A model generated the notes under the pieces. That model did no database searches, was not told the origin of the DNA, and saw only the letters and a program-made list of their open reading frames with translations. Position numbers and translations under genes: made by a program. Shown here piece by piece: positions 7,917 through 17,147 of a stretch of 43,496 nucleotides of DNA. Position 1 is the first letter of the stretch. Each line of letters begins with the position of its first letter. Source of the stretch: Acidobacteriota bacterium (GTDB taxonomy: Bacteria; Acidobacteriota; Terriglobia; Terriglobales; Acidobacteriaceae); contig QIAA01000128.1 in the NCBI GenBank assembly GCA_003224905.1, positions 1-43,496 of the forward strand. The letters run 5' to 3'.

Positions 7917-7972
7917 AAGATCACAGCCAGCCTGCCTGGTTTCCCCCGAGCTATGGGTGCCTAACTACGCTC

Positions 7973-8983
7973 CTAGGGTCGAAGGGCTAATTCCTTCAAC
8001 TGGGCATCCCGCTTAAGCCATAAGGGGAGACCAGCAGTGACGGCAGAAATCAGCGCCATAGCCCAGTCCAAAATACCCGAGGTTCCTGTCTCTCCCCTAA
8101 TGGACCAAGCCGTGTATACGAGATAGCAACAAAAGACTAATTGAACGAGGCCCAGTATCCACAACACAATTCGACGTGTTGTTGGCCGGACATTTTCCTT
8201 AGCACTTAGGAACAAGATGGCGATGATGGGTGCTATCAGCGCGCCCGCTAGTTTACCAGAATATAAAAGTGCCTGCTTCTGGAGGGGCGTAGGCTGCAAC
8301 GCATACTTGACCTCAATTTTAGACCCGTTTCCACCTTCGTCATTTGCATGGTAGAACCGAGATTGTTCGCGGCTGAGAAATGCCGCTGGGTTTTCAGTAC
8401 GTCCATCCCTCAACTCTAGGCCCTTAGCGTCCTTGGGTCTTACAATTCCTACTACATCAATCGGTCTGCTGGCGAGATTCCTGATCTGTTCGGAAAAATT
8501 ACTTTGCCTCGATTGTACTGAGTGCTGGTAAACAAACAGCCTCTCGAGACCGCGCCTTCGAAAATATAGCGATGATTTTGGCGCTAGATCATCATCGTCG
8601 GCGTAGGATTCGAACACAGGATCGAGGCCGATGACGTGAGATCCACCATTTACTTCCACGAAGGATACTAGCGTGAAGCCTTCGTAGCTGCCCCATGTCG
8701 ACAATAGCGTTGGATCGGGATCGGAGCTCTTGGTCTCAAAAGGCAGAAAGAGTAGCGATTCCTTGTTAGTTGGAGAGTCAATGGTCAACACCACGCCGGC
8801 CCGAGGATTCGAATCATCCTTGAGGTTGAAACAAAGAACGGTGTGCGTGCCTTCAATTCGGCAAGCCTTCGAATCGAACCCTGTTTGTGCCAGGACCCAC
8901 ATAGGGCAAGCGATTAAAAATCCCAACCGGAGAGTGGCTACCACGGTTCTGAGACTTCTCTGGCGACCTGTGAAACTTCCCAT
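7973..8983 (-). CDS. Hypothetical membrane protein with signal peptide, 336 aa
   Basis: Unrecognised family. An N-terminal signal sequence (about residues 12-33, ending WVLAQ) is followed by a roughly 200-residue extracytoplasmic part, then three hydrophobic segments near residues 240-262, 272-295 and 303-322, and a short charged tail. Two cysteines soon after the signal (CRIEGTHTVLC) may form a disulfide. The ATG is preceded by TGAGGTC at good spacing. It lies 8 bases downstream of the 126-aa membrane protein gene, so the two form an operon and probably one membrane complex. No domain name can be given. Confidence 0.65.
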   Translation of the reverse strand: MGSFTGRQRSLRTVVATLRLGFLIACPMWVLAQTGFDSKACRIEGTHTVLCFNLKDDSNPRAGVVLTIDSPTNKESLLFLPFETKSSDPDPTLLSTWGSYEGFTLVSFVEVNGGSHVIGLDPVFESYADDDDLAPKSSLYFRRRGLERLFVYQHSVQSRQSNFSEQIRNLASRPIDVVGIVRPKDAKGLELRDGRTENPAAFLSREQSRFYHANDEGGNGSKIEVKYALQPTPLQKQALLYSGKLAGALIAPIIAILFLSAKENVRPTTRRIVLWILGLVQLVFCCYLVYTAWSIRGETGTSGILDWAMALISAVTAGLPLWLKRDAQLKELALRP

Positions 8984-8991
8984 GTGTGACC

Positions 8992-9372
8992 TCAGAAACG
9001 CAAGATAGCCAGGACAGACTCTGCAGCGCCGATTACGAGGCGTGCGAGAATAGCAAGAATCAAGAACCTGAAGCTCTTGGCTAGGCGGGTTCCCGCCCGT
9101 TTCTTATCTGCTTCGTCGATGGTCGCTTCGGTAAAAAATGCAGGTAGTAGGTACCCGACAAGAAATCTACCGAGCGAATAAAGTGAGAGCAGCACCGAGA
9201 CGGCACCGAAGGCAACGATGATGAGTATCCCAATTGATAAGGACCCCCATCTCTCGCCACGATACGCAACCAACATGTAGCCAACGCCGGTTGTAGCACT
9301 GAACAGGATGGACCACAACCAAACATGAATGTATTTACTCAGTAGGTGATCCCATTGGAGTAGCTCACTCAT
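8992..9372 (-). CDS. Hypothetical integral membrane protein, 126 aa
   Basis: Unrecognised. Hydrophobic segments near residues 18-36, 46-66, 70-80 and 98-118 suggest three to four membrane helices, with a charged loop (TIDEADKKRAGTRLAKS) before the last. GGAGAAAG lies just upstream of the ATG. First gene of a two-gene minus-strand operon with the 336-aa protein, separated by 8 bases. Confidence 0.65.
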   Translation of the reverse strand: MSELLQWDHLLSKYIHVWLWSILFSATTGVGYMLVAYRGERWGSLSIGILIIVAFGAVSVLLSLYSLGRFLVGYLLPAFFTEATIDEADKKRAGTRLAKSFRFLILAILARLVIGAAESVLAILRF

Positions 9373-10073
9373 GACTTTCTCCGCTACGAAAATTTCGTGA
9401 GGGCCTGTATAGCCTGATGTCGCGTTAATGATTTAGTTACGGCTTAATGTTTTTTTTGTCGCCGCAAGTGTAATCCTGGACTGCGAGTATCGCAATTGTT
9501 TGAGGATGAGGCGGAAATGGAGTCGTCTCCTTCCGAAACCGGGATTGGATGAGTCCAAGAAATGCACAGATTCGATGCTGGATGTTCCATCCTTTCGCGT
9601 TTCTGTAGAAAGGGTGGAAAGTTGTTTGTGCGTGGTGTGGCCCCAGGCCCGCGAAGTTGATTGACAAACTGGTGCTGGGGTGCGCATTACTACTCTCGAG
9701 GGTGCCCCGTCCAAGCTTCACTTGGGCGGGGATCTACGTCTTGAAGCCACTCCCGCCCCGCGAGATTCCATCCCCGACGATGTAGCGTGTCCTCTCGTGC
9801 GCCTGCTTGTGATGATATAAGCGCGAGCGTCCCGCTCATGCTCCTCGAATATTGTCATCCTGAGCGGAGCAAGACGGCGCTCACCCACGTCTTGCGCAGT
9901 CGAAGGACCTGCTTTCCCCTGAGGCTCCTCATCTCTACCCATTGTCATCCTTGAGGGGAAGCCGAGTCCTGCGCTCGCGCATGACTCCCAAACGCGAGGA
10001 GTGAGGTCAAGGGAAAAGAGAGTGCACGGGTCTGCGTCACCGGAAAACGCCCATCGAATACTACCTACTGGCC
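9373..10073. other. Repeat-rich intergenic region
   Basis: No gene is supported here; the longer minus-strand frames are low-complexity translations of repeats. Contents: a hairpin at 9705-9731; two GTCATCCT-type repeat units near 9853-9905 and 9943-9960, of the kind also seen at 20631-20672 and 33968-33998; and a 20-bp segment (AGGAGTGAGGTCAAGGGAAA, 9997-10016) identical to 6753-6772. Confidence 0.6.
9705..9731. repeat. Hairpin repeat CCCCGTCCAAG / CTTGGGCGGGG
   Basis: An 11-bp stem with one mismatch and a 5-base loop, in the space between two minus-strand transcription units. No run of T follows on either strand, so terminator function is not supported. Confidence 0.45.
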
Positions 10074-12794
10074 TCAAAAATTCTCGATCATCCAAACGTT
10101 ATTAGCGGAGGTCCATTCTAAGAGCGCCAGACGGCGGCCATTGGGAGAAGGTATGGCCCAAGTCTTGAAGATACCGTCCTGCTGCCAGAGAGGCTGGACG
10201 TGGCCTTCCAGATCGATATAGAGAAGCGCTGACGCTTGTGCCGACTGACTGGAAACATATAGTCCCTTGCTATCGGCAGAGGAATCGAGCGACTGCAGGC
10301 CATTCCATCCGTGGACAATCACATTGCGTTGGCCCCCTGCCACGGCGAGGAAACGAATACTGTTCTCGCGCTCGCTGGCCATCAACACCAGGATATGGAG
10401 ACCGTCAGGCGAGAGGTCCCAGTGATAGCCGCTCACTGCCGGGTCAACATCGATCCGGGCCAGCTCCCGTCCCTTGCCCTGCATCAGGCCAAAATTGTAA
10501 AAGGCCTGATGGCCCGGCTCGCGCTCACTGAGGACACACAGGTTTGAAGGCAGCCGGGCGCAGCGGATGTCGTAAAGGGCCGGTTCATAGCGCAGCAACT
10601 GTGGAGGCCCTCCCGCGATGGGAGTGCGCATCAGGTTGGCTGGCTCAGACCAGCTGAACAACTCGCTCTTGAGGGACGCATGGTATAAGATCCACGCGCC
10701 GTCCGGGCTCACCCGAGGCATTACATAATTCTGCTGACCCTCGACGATGGCTTCGGCATTGCGCTTGTCGAATGCTTGTTTGAAGATGTCCCACTTGCCG
10801 TTCCGATCAGAGAAAAACAGCACAGCCCGGCTGTCAGGAGTCCAGGCGGCCGGGAAGTCATTGCGCACATCGAGGGTCAAGCGACTTGGCGTTTTGAGAC
10901 GCGTGCCGTTGGCCTCGAGTTCCCCGACGTAGACGTCAGCCTGAGAGGTTCCCTTTAAGAAAGCGAGGCGCGTGCCATCAGCCGTGACGCTAAGACCGGA
11001 TAGATTGAAACCGGCCCAGTTAGTGATTCTTCGAGGTTGACTTACAGCTTTGCCGTTGCGCGCATCAATCTTGATCTCCCACAGATTGGCGTCACTTTGC
11101 TTGGGCGGCGGTTCGGACACGGCATAGATCATCCGCCCGTCGGATAGAAGGCAACCGCTAGTGAACCTCGGGTCGGAAAAAACGGTGCTGGTACGAGCCG
11201 TTTTAACATCGTGCCAGTCGACGCTGATGGCCAGTTCCCCAGCGACAGAATGGCCTTTGGCGTAGGCCAGATGCTGGCCATCGGAAAACCACAGCGGCCC
11301 TTGAAAACTGTCGCCTTCAGCTCCGGCAACGATTCGCCGGGGTTCCTCTCCATTTGCGCCCATAAGCCAGATTTCTTCGCCGTTGCTGTTGGTGAAAGCG
11401 ATCTGCGATCCGTCCGGCGAAATGGAGGCGCCTCCTGCGTCCTGGCGGAGCTCGCGCGGAGCGCCGCCCAGGATTGACATGGACCAAATGCTGGAGAGAT
11501 TGCTTCTTCCGGCGACCCCGCTCGCAAGCAGTTTGACCCCGTCGGGAAACCAAGAAAGCCTGAATATTCTGGAGCCGGCTGGAGCAGGAAAGGTGTGTGT
11601 CTCTCCCGTCGCGACAAGCCGCAGGTAAATGCCGCCTTCGTCGGCGTAAGCCAGATACTTGCCATCCGGAGAGAGGGCTGCAGTGGTCGTCGGCGGTGTT
11701 TCAGGGGAATTGGTGGTGAGTTGAACCTGCTTCAGTTCGGGCCGCCGCCACTCCACGAGCCCCCGGAAATACCACGCGACCACAGCCAATAGCAGAACTG
11801 CTCCCACTGCACCAGCAAGGGCCACTGCCCATCGCGACTTGTGTACGGGCACAGCCGGGCGCGTGCCGGTGGCCTGCGGTGCAGCCACCCCATCGAGTGC
11901 TGGCGACTGGACCACGGCCACACGCATGGTTTCTGTGTCCCGCTTCAGGCGCTTCAGATCCGCCCGCAAGTCGGAGGCATGCTGGTAGCGGACGTCGCGG
12001 TCCTTCTCCAGAGCCTTGTTGATGATGCGCTCCAGTTCCGCGGGGACTTCGGGATTCAGGCGCAGGGGCGGAGGAGGCGGGCGGTTCAAAATGCCGTCGA
12101 AGATCACTCCCGAGGTGTTACCACGAAAGGGCGGCAACCCAGCCGCCATCTCATAGAGCACTACACCGAACGAGAACAGATCGGAGCGGGCGTCCAGTTC
12201 TTTCCCGTACACCTGTTCGGGCGACATGTAGGACACGGTTCCGACGGCTATGCCTGGATTGGTGAGAAGGTGTTCTTTGGTCTGCGCCTGTGCTGACGCG
12301 CCCAACACGGCTTGGGAGGCGGAGTCCAGCGCCTTGGCCAGCCCAAAATCAAGAATCTTGGCTTGCCCCCGTGGGGTGATAAACACATTGCCGGGCTTGA
12401 TATCGCGATGCACGATGCCCTTGGCGTGGGCGGCATCCAGCCCATCGGCGATCTGAATGCCGTATTCCAGCAGTGTTTCGGTGGGCAGGGGCTTACTGGC
12501 AATCAAGTGTTCGAGCGTGTGCCCTTCCAGCAACTCCATGGCAATGAACGGTTGCCCATCGTGCTGATCGATTTCGTAAATGGTGCAAATGTTTGGGTGA
12601 TTAAGAGCGGATGCGGCGCGGGCCTCGCGCTGAAACCGCTCCAGCGCCAGCGCGCCTTTGGCCAGGTCTTCGGGAAGAAACTTCAGAGCGACGTGGCGTC
12701 CGAGCTTGGTGTCTTCGGCTTCGTACACCACGCCCATGCCGCCGCCACCAAGTTTTTGCAGGATCCGGTAGTGCGAGACGGTCTGCCCGATCAC
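10074..12794 (-). CDS. Receptor-like Ser/Thr protein kinase with TolB/WD40-like propeller, 906 aa
   Basis: Membrane-anchored Hanks-type kinase. The cytoplasmic kinase domain spans residues about 10-285: glycine loop [13 protein letters not shown] (16-28), catalytic lysine K38 in VALKFL, alpha-C glutamate in [12 protein letters not shown] at 129-131 with [13 protein letters not shown] at 149-151, and the [10 protein letters not shown] activation-segment end. All key residues are present, so it should be active. A single membrane helix lies at about 322-343. The remaining 550 residues hold repeated propeller blades with the [10 protein letters not shown] / [12 protein letters not shown] / [11 protein letters not shown] motif, a presumed extracytoplasmic sensor. 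Start is GTG with GAGAGG upstream. No phosphatase or obvious substrate gene is adjacent. This architecture is highly expanded in Acidobacteriota. Confidence 0.92.
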   Translation of the reverse strand: MIGQTVSHYRILQKLGGGGMGVVYEAEDTKLGRHVALKFLPEDLAKGALALERFQREARAASALNHPNICTIYEIDQHDGQPFIAMELLEGHTLEHLIASKPLPTETLLEYGIQIADGLDAAHAKGIVHRDIKPGNVFITPRGQAKILDFGLAKALDSASQAVLGASAQAQTKEHLLTNPGIAVGTVSYMSPEQVYGKELDARSDLFSFGVVLYEMAAGLPPFRGNTSGVIFDGILNRPPPPPLRLNPEVPAELERIINKALEKDRDVRYQHASDLRADLKRLKRDTETMRVAVVQSPALDGVAAPQATGTRPAVPVHKSRWAVALAGAVGAVLLLAVVAWYFRGLVEWRRPELKQVQLTTNSPETPPTTTAALSPDGKYLAYADEGGIYLRLVATGETHTFPAPAGSRIFRLSWFPDGVKLLASGVAGRSNLSSIWSMSILGGAPRELRQDAGGASISPDGSQIAFTNSNGEEIWLMGANGEEPRRIVAGAEGDSFQGPLWFSDGQHLAYAKGHSVAGELAISVDWHDVKTARTSTVFSDPRFTSGCLLSDGRMIYAVSEPPPKQSDANLWEIKIDARNGKAVSQPRRITNWAGFNLSGLSVTADGTRLAFLKGTSQADVYVGELEANGTRLKTPSRLTLDVRNDFPAAWTPDSRAVLFFSDRNGKWDIFKQAFDKRNAEAIVEGQQNYVMPRVSPDGAWILYHASLKSELFSWSEPANLMRTPIAGGPPQLLRYEPALYDIRCARLPSNLCVLSEREPGHQAFYNFGLMQGKGRELARIDVDPAVSGYHWDLSPDGLHILVLMASERENSIRFLAVAGGQRNVIVHGWNGLQSLDSSADSKGLYVSSQSAQASALLYIDLEGHVQPLWQQDGIFKTWAIPSPNGRRLALLEWTSANNVWMIENF

Positions 12795-13432
12795 CCTGGG
12801 CCTCTCGGGAGGGTCCCCAACTTTCGTGGCTCAGTATACTCCAGACGGAAGCTGGAGGCCCTTTCTCGGACGGGTTCTCTGAAAGGGGGACTGTCAAGAG
12901 AAGACGCCTGTGCTTCGCACGGATGGCCGCGTTTCGGGTGTTCGAAACGTGGGGTTCCACAGAATTTGAGTCGCCGTTATAGAACGCTGTCGATCATGGT
13001 GTCCTGCGGGGCGTGATCATGGTTCTGGCATGGCCGACGCCATGCCCTTTCACGGCCCGAACCAGCTTGGCGGCCGTCTGGGACAGTCCACAAATGCAGA
13101 GTTGGGAGTCCAGCGCGAGCGCAGGATTCCGCTGCCTCCAGGATCACAACTTGGGAGACAGCAAAGCGGAGGATCGCAGGTACATTTGTCGGAGAATGAA
13201 AATCGCTGAGCTTGAGGACCGGGTCACAGGGACTCCTCAGGTCGTCAGGGGCTACAAAGCCGTTTTCGTTCTGGGACTCTTATCGCAGCGCAGAAGCGCT
13301 GCGCCACCCAAAATCTATTAGGGGAGCTGCCGAGCTGCGCTCGGCTGGACAGCCGAGGGCGGCTGTCCCTACATGGTCTGTGCAGGGGCAGGCGCGAGGG
13401 CTGCGGCTACATTAGTATGGTCGTTGAAGCTT
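12795..13432. other. Intergenic region with repeats, no supported gene
   Basis: Holds the promoter zones of the kinase (minus) and of the PLP enzyme (plus), plus a CGAAACGTGGGG unit at 12943-12954 and palindromes near 13287-13304 (GCAGCGC/GCGCTGC) and 13347-13368. A 41-codon frame at 13196-13321 ends in a repeat and has no proper ribosome binding site, so it is not called. No SAM riboswitch was recognisable upstream of the sulfur-amino-acid enzyme. Confidence 0.4.
13347..13368. repeat. Hairpin repeat GGACAGCCG / CGGCTGTCC
   Basis: Perfect 9-bp stem with a 4-base loop, 64 bases before the start of the PLP enzyme gene. REP-like in style; an mRNA leader hairpin is possible. Confidence 0.5.
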
Positions 13433-14590
13433 ATGACCAAGAATGACCAAATTGGTTTTGCTACGCGCGCCATCCACGTTGGGCAGGAGCCGGACGCGGA
13501 AACCGGGGCGGTATCCCCACCGATCCATCCCACTTCGACTTACGTGCAGCAGGAGCTGGGGAAGAACAAAGGATACGAGTACGCCCGCACCTCGAACCCT
13601 ACGCGCACGCGGCTGGAGCAGAACCTGGCGGCGCTCGAGGGCGGGATTGCGGCGCCGGTGTTTGCCAGCGGGATGGCGGCGATTAATGCCATCTGCACGA
13701 TGTATAAGTCCGGGGATCACATTGTGTGCGGACACAATTTGTACGGCGGGGTGCCGCGGCTGTTCAACCAGGTGCTGGTGGATTTTGGGCTGGAGTTTAC
13801 CTACGTGGATACGTCGGAGCCGCGAAATGTGGAGCGCGCGATCCGCAAAAACACGCGCATGGTGTACGTGGAGACGCCTACCAATCCGCTGATGGTGCTC
13901 AGCGATATTGCGGCGATCAGCCGGGTGTGCCGGCAGAAAAAAGTTGAGCTGGTGGTGGACAACACGTTTATGTCTCCGTATTTTCAGCAGCCGATTGCGC
14001 TGGGGGCGGACATGGTGGTGCACTCCACCACAAAATTTTTGAATGGGCACAGCGATGGGCTGGGTGGGGTGGTGGTTTGCACGCGGCGCGATCAGGTGGA
14101 GAAGCTGAAGTTTATTCAGAAGTGCGCGGGGGCGATTCTCTCTCCGTTTGAGTGCTGGCTGGTGCTGCGCGGGGTGAAGACGCTGGCCGTCCGCATGGAG
14201 CAGCATGATCGCAATGGGCGGTTTGTGGCTGACTTTCTGGCGCGACACAAGAAGGTGAAGAAGGTGTTTTATCCGGGGCTGCCGGAGCATCCGCAATATG
14301 AGCTGGCGCAGCGGCAGATGGGCGGGTTCGGGGCCATGATCACCTTTGAAACCGGGTCGCTTTCGAACGCGAAGAAATTGCTGAAGAGAGTGCGCGTGTG
14401 CTCGCTGGGAGAATCGCTGGGAGGAGTGGAGACGCTGATCTCGCATCCGGCGACCATGACTCATGCGGCGCTGGGGGAGAAGGGGAGGAGGGCGATTGGG
14501 ATCACGGATGGGATGGTGCGGATTTCGGTGGGGATCGAGAATGTGGAGGATATTATTCGCGATCTGGACGACGCGTTGAGTGCGATTTGA
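13433..14590 (+). CDS. Cystathionine gamma-synthase / gamma-lyase family PLP enzyme
   Basis: PLP-dependent enzyme of the Cys/Met metabolism family (fold type I), cytoplasmic, acting on activated homoserine or cystathionine. Family marks: FATRAIHVGQEPD at the N-terminus, YEYARTSNPTR (residues 48-58), FASGMAAI near 78-84, DNTFMSPY (176-183), the PLP lysine K201 in HSTTKFLNGHSDG, and SLGESLGGVETLISHPATMTH near the C-terminus. Start ATG 13433 gives 385 aa, the usual length; the longer frame from 13373 begins in a repeat. The binding site is poor. Synthase, lyase and O-acetylhomoserine sulfhydrylase activities cannot be told apart from sequence alone, and no neighbouring methionine gene helps. Confidence 0.88.
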   Translation: MTKNDQIGFATRAIHVGQEPDAETGAVSPPIHPTSTYVQQELGKNKGYEYARTSNPTRTRLEQNLAALEGGIAAPVFASGMAAINAICTMYKSGDHIVCGHNLYGGVPRLFNQVLVDFGLEFTYVDTSEPRNVERAIRKNTRMVYVETPTNPLMVLSDIAAISRVCRQKKVELVVDNTFMSPYFQQPIALGADMVVHSTTKFLNGHSDGLGGVVVCTRRDQVEKLKFIQKCAGAILSPFECWLVLRGVKTLAVRMEQHDRNGRFVADFLARHKKVKKVFYPGLPEHPQYELAQRQMGGFGAMITFETGSLSNAKKLLKRVRVCSLGESLGGVETLISHPATMTHAALGEKGRRAIGITDGMVRISVGIENVEDIIRDLDDALSAI

Positions 14591-14680
14591 GGCTTGCGCA
14601 GAGTCAGGGAAGGCTGTTTGGCGAGATTCGCTAAATTTTCCGCTTTTGTGAAAGATCAGTGAAAGTCCTATGTCCTCGCT

Positions 14681-14884
14681 TCAGCCCAACTCGCTGCCCT
14701 TAATCAAAGACTGCAGGCAGCGATTGCAATAACCTATCTTGAACCAAACTGCCTGCGGTGGACAAATGTCCCGTCGCTTTTTCCAGCTATACTCTTCCAA
14801 GGGTTTCAATAGATCACAGTTGGGACAGAGCCATAGCGGAATTCCGTCCCGCTCGCCATCAGGTTCAGGAAGCGCGACCGGCAT
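14681..14884 (-). CDS. Small zinc-ribbon-like protein, 67 aa
   Basis: C20-x2-C23 (LWLCPNCDLL) and C53-x2-C56 (IGYCNRCLQ) give a four-cysteine site with 29 residues between the pairs. GGAG lies about 9 bases upstream of the ATG. Family unknown to me. A frame just upstream (14806-15006, minus) contains RLRIDKSDLDAYV, reminiscent of the wing of an excisionase-type helix-turn-helix, but it lacks the helix-turn-helix itself in frame and looks decayed. The two might once have belonged together. Confidence 0.5.
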   Translation of the reverse strand: MPVALPEPDGERDGIPLWLCPNCDLLKPLEEYSWKKRRDICPPQAVWFKIGYCNRCLQSLIKGSELG

Positions 14885-15068
14885 ATCGGATCTCCATCGT
14901 TTCTGGTTCGTTTCTGCGAAGCAACGTAAGCGTCCAAGTCTGACTTGTCAATTCGCAATCTCCCCCCTCCGCGCCGGTGGGTCACCAGCGGCGCAGCGGC
15001 AAGCAAGTTCCCGGGTCACTCGCGCACCGTCCAATCGACTCACTTCTCCCGTGTCCATGTCCATGTTC

Positions 15069-15650
15069 TCAGTGCTCTTGGCTGGCTTCGGGTTTTGCTG
15101 GTCCCAAAGCGAGTACCAACAGCTTGCCGTCAGAAATCAACTCATCTCCCGTGGCGTTCTTCGTATTCCGCGGAACCTCCTGGCGATCTACGAGCGTGTA
15201 GCCGTTGGCAACGCCCGTGAAAAGCAGATCTGTCTTAATGAGGTCTCGTTCCCGGTCGATTTGTGGATCGATGCGGTGAAACCATTTGGTCCCCTCGGCG
15301 GTGCTGGCGATGCCGATATCGTGGGTTGCCGCGCCCACCCACACTGTCTGCCCTTCGTAAGTTGTGGATTGTTGCCAGAGGCGCAAGTGATGCCGCTTGG
15401 CGAAGGTGTTAAGACTTTTCTGAAAGACAAGATCTGGTGCCGCGCCGTGCAGCGTGAGCAGCGAAACTGGGGCTCCCTTGTAACCACTTTGGCGCAAGCT
15501 GGCCTGCAAAGCTTTGAGATCTGCCCCAAAGCTTCGCGCATCCGCCAGTGCCCATCCGGCCTCCTGAAACGCCGCTTGCAGTTGTTGCTCCGTGCCCAAG
15601 AAGAGCACGTTAATAACATCGGCGGGTGTTTTGCCTCTTTCAGCGCGCAC
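15069..15650 (-). CDS. LssY_C domain protein (probably 3' half of a split gene)
   Basis: Matches the LssY C-terminal domain: PADVINVLFLGTEQQLQAAF near the start, the central LLTLHGAAPDLVFQK, the WVGAATHDIGI block and the IDPQIDRERDLIKTDL block near the end. The domain often occurs fused to other parts; its biochemical role is unknown. The frame is open upstream of the nominal GTG start and reads LTVKPGLQRLVREAPVRAE, which looks like the natural linker before this domain. Together with the end of the ankyrin protein in another frame, this indicates a frameshift around 15698-15715 rather than two genes. No separate ribosome binding site is evident. Confidence 0.75.
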   Translation of the reverse strand: MRAERGKTPADVINVLFLGTEQQLQAAFQEAGWALADARSFGADLKALQASLRQSGYKGAPVSLLTLHGAAPDLVFQKSLNTFAKRHHLRLWQQSTTYEGQTVWVGAATHDIGIASTAEGTKWFHRIDPQIDRERDLIKTDLLFTGVANGYTLVDRQEVPRNTKNATGDELISDGKLLVLALGPAKPEASQEH

Positions 15651-15661
15651 CGGCGCTTCCC

Positions 15662-16903
15662 TTACGAGTCGCTGGAGACCGGGTTTGACTGTAAGAACAG
15701 GCCAGCCAGGCCAGGTTTGCGAGCCATGAGCCTAGAGGGCCGCGTGACTTGAATGATCAAATCCGTACCCACGGGATAATGGATCTCACGGCGGAGGGAG
15801 AGGCCATACGCAGTTTGTATGCCTTTGATCCCGTAATTCGCCGCTGGATTGAGCGAGCCCAAGGCAGAAAAGGCAACAGAGACTTTGCCCGAAGCGTGAG
15901 GCTGGATGATCCCCAATATCTCATTATTGCGCACCGTTTCCCGGGCATTGTCTACTGCTACCACTCGCGTGTACAAAAGTGACTTCTTACCGTTTGCATG
16001 AAGGACGTTGGAAAAGTCCAGCACTAGACGCGGACGCGAATACTTATCTGGCGCTTTCTGCGCGAACAGCACAGTACCATCAACTTTGGTGCCGGGCGCA
16101 AGCAGGACCGTGCCTCGGCTCATGAGCGGAGCCGTCACCACTGCCTCGACAGGATCCCCCGTTCGCGATTGATCGCTCCACGCCGGCGTCTTTAAGCGAA
16201 TGGAGAATATCAATCCGGGCGCCAGGTCTGTTGCTGCCCAAAAAAAACCTGCGTTGGCACTGTGGTGAATCGGTTGATTCTCTTGCATGAAACGGAGCGT
16301 AGCGTTAAAAAATCCGCTCGTTGCACCCCGCTCGAGCAGCAGAGTTTGCATGTCGAAGTTGGGCGAATAAAGTAGATAGTCCAGTGCTGTGTCGTTGTAT
16401 TTATCTTCTTGATTTAGGTCTACACCGCGGCTAATCAGAAGTTCTGCGATGCTCGCGTAGGCAAGCAACACATTGGGCTTTGTAGCGTAACTGGATCCGA
16501 AGACAACCCAGTGCAGAGCGGTCCGCCCGAAGGAATCTACAGGCTTGAGATTGGGATTTTGTTCGATCAGTTTGCGAGCCGTATCCAATTTCTCAAGGAT
16601 CTGTTTTTCCTTAGTTTCGCGCGTTGCCTGATAGAGAGCAAGAATGAGCGGAGATTCGCCGTCCATATTCAGTCGGACTGCTGCCGGGGCAAGATCCTCG
16701 CTCTCGCGCTCCTCTTCGGGACCCTGTGAATTCTCTTGTGCCGCGGATGCCGATTGTGCCGGTGCTTCATCAGGTGGAAGGGTTTTCGTCATCGTCTGTG
16801 CTTGTGCTGCGGGAAAAACTGTGAAGCTGGACGGCACAAGAACAACTGCAAAGCACAATGGCAGAACAATCGCTAGAAAAACAACTTTGATGTGTGAACG
16901 CAT
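15662..16903 (-). CDS. Secreted ankyrin-repeat protein (probably 5' part of a split gene)
   Basis: Signal peptide at residues 1-36 (hydrophobic core VVFLAIVLPLCFAVVLV, ending AAQAQ), so exported. A disordered Glu/Ser/Pro-rich stretch follows to about 75, then ankyrin-type repeats (FGRTALHWVVFGSS, YNDTALDYLLYSP) to about 200. Residues about 225-390 form a beta-rich domain with DPVEAVVTAPL, GTVLLAPGTKVDGTVLFA and VVAVDNARETV, a block I associate with proteins that end in LssY_C. GGAG precedes the ATG. The frame ends at 15662, 12 bases before the nominal start of the LssY_C piece, after a GGCCTGGCTGGCC-type repeat where the shift likely happened. Confidence 0.7.
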   Translation of the reverse strand: MRSHIKVVFLAIVLPLCFAVVLVPSSFTVFPAAQAQTMTKTLPPDEAPAQSASAAQENSQGPEEERESEDLAPAAVRLNMDGESPLILALYQATRETKEKQILEKLDTARKLIEQNPNLKPVDSFGRTALHWVVFGSSYATKPNVLLAYASIAELLISRGVDLNQEDKYNDTALDYLLYSPNFDMQTLLLERGATSGFFNATLRFMQENQPIHHSANAGFFWAATDLAPGLIFSIRLKTPAWSDQSRTGDPVEAVVTAPLMSRGTVLLAPGTKVDGTVLFAQKAPDKYSRPRLVLDFSNVLHANGKKSLLYTRVVAVDNARETVRNNEILGIIQPHASGKVSVAFSALGSLNPAANYGIKGIQTAYGLSLRREIHYPVGTDLIIQVTRPSRLMARKPGLAGLFLQSNPVSSDS

Positions 16904-17147
16904 ATTCCAGTCTCCAGCGGGCGGAATAGAGGTGAGGTAAGCGGAGAAACTCTACACAATTGTTGTACCTGCTACAAGCCAATCATTGGCCTGCAGCGAG
17001 TGGTCCCTCTTCCGCGTCCAGAAGTGGCTTACTACAAAGAAATCGTCATGACGCCGAAACATTTGCAGGCGTAATTGTTTTCACGGACTTTGCCCTTTAA
17101 CAAACCCAAATCGCGGTGACAGCTGCGTTAATCAGGAGCGGGGGTGT

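Larger units (their letters stand above)
6896..7925 (+). mobile_element. IS481-family insertion sequence, degraded, 1030 bp
   Basis: Both ends are intact: the left terminal repeat (6896-6921, starting TGTGATCTTTCAA) and the inverted right one (7900-7925) match at 24 of 26 positions. The length and the TGTGA ends fit IS481-group elements. Inside is one transposase gene broken by a frameshift and a stop, with its stop codon lying inside the right terminal repeat. I see no convincing target-site duplication (flanks GGGCAAC and GCCAGCC). Confidence 0.85.

Noticed and set aside
6889..7932. Target-site duplication of the IS481 element
   Set aside because: Flanks GGGCAAC and GCCAGCC do not match beyond chance.
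8600..8630. GATTCGAAC, resembling a tRNA T-loop
   Set aside because: No pairing T-stem, anticodon arm or acceptor stem around it; it lies inside a coding frame.
9718..10095. 125-codon minus-strand frame
   Set aside because: Translates dispersed GTCATCCT-type repeats; no ribosome binding site.
13412..14464. 350-codon minus-strand open frame
   Set aside because: Antisense to the PLP enzyme; His/Arg/Leu-rich shadow of a GC-rich gene with no family match.
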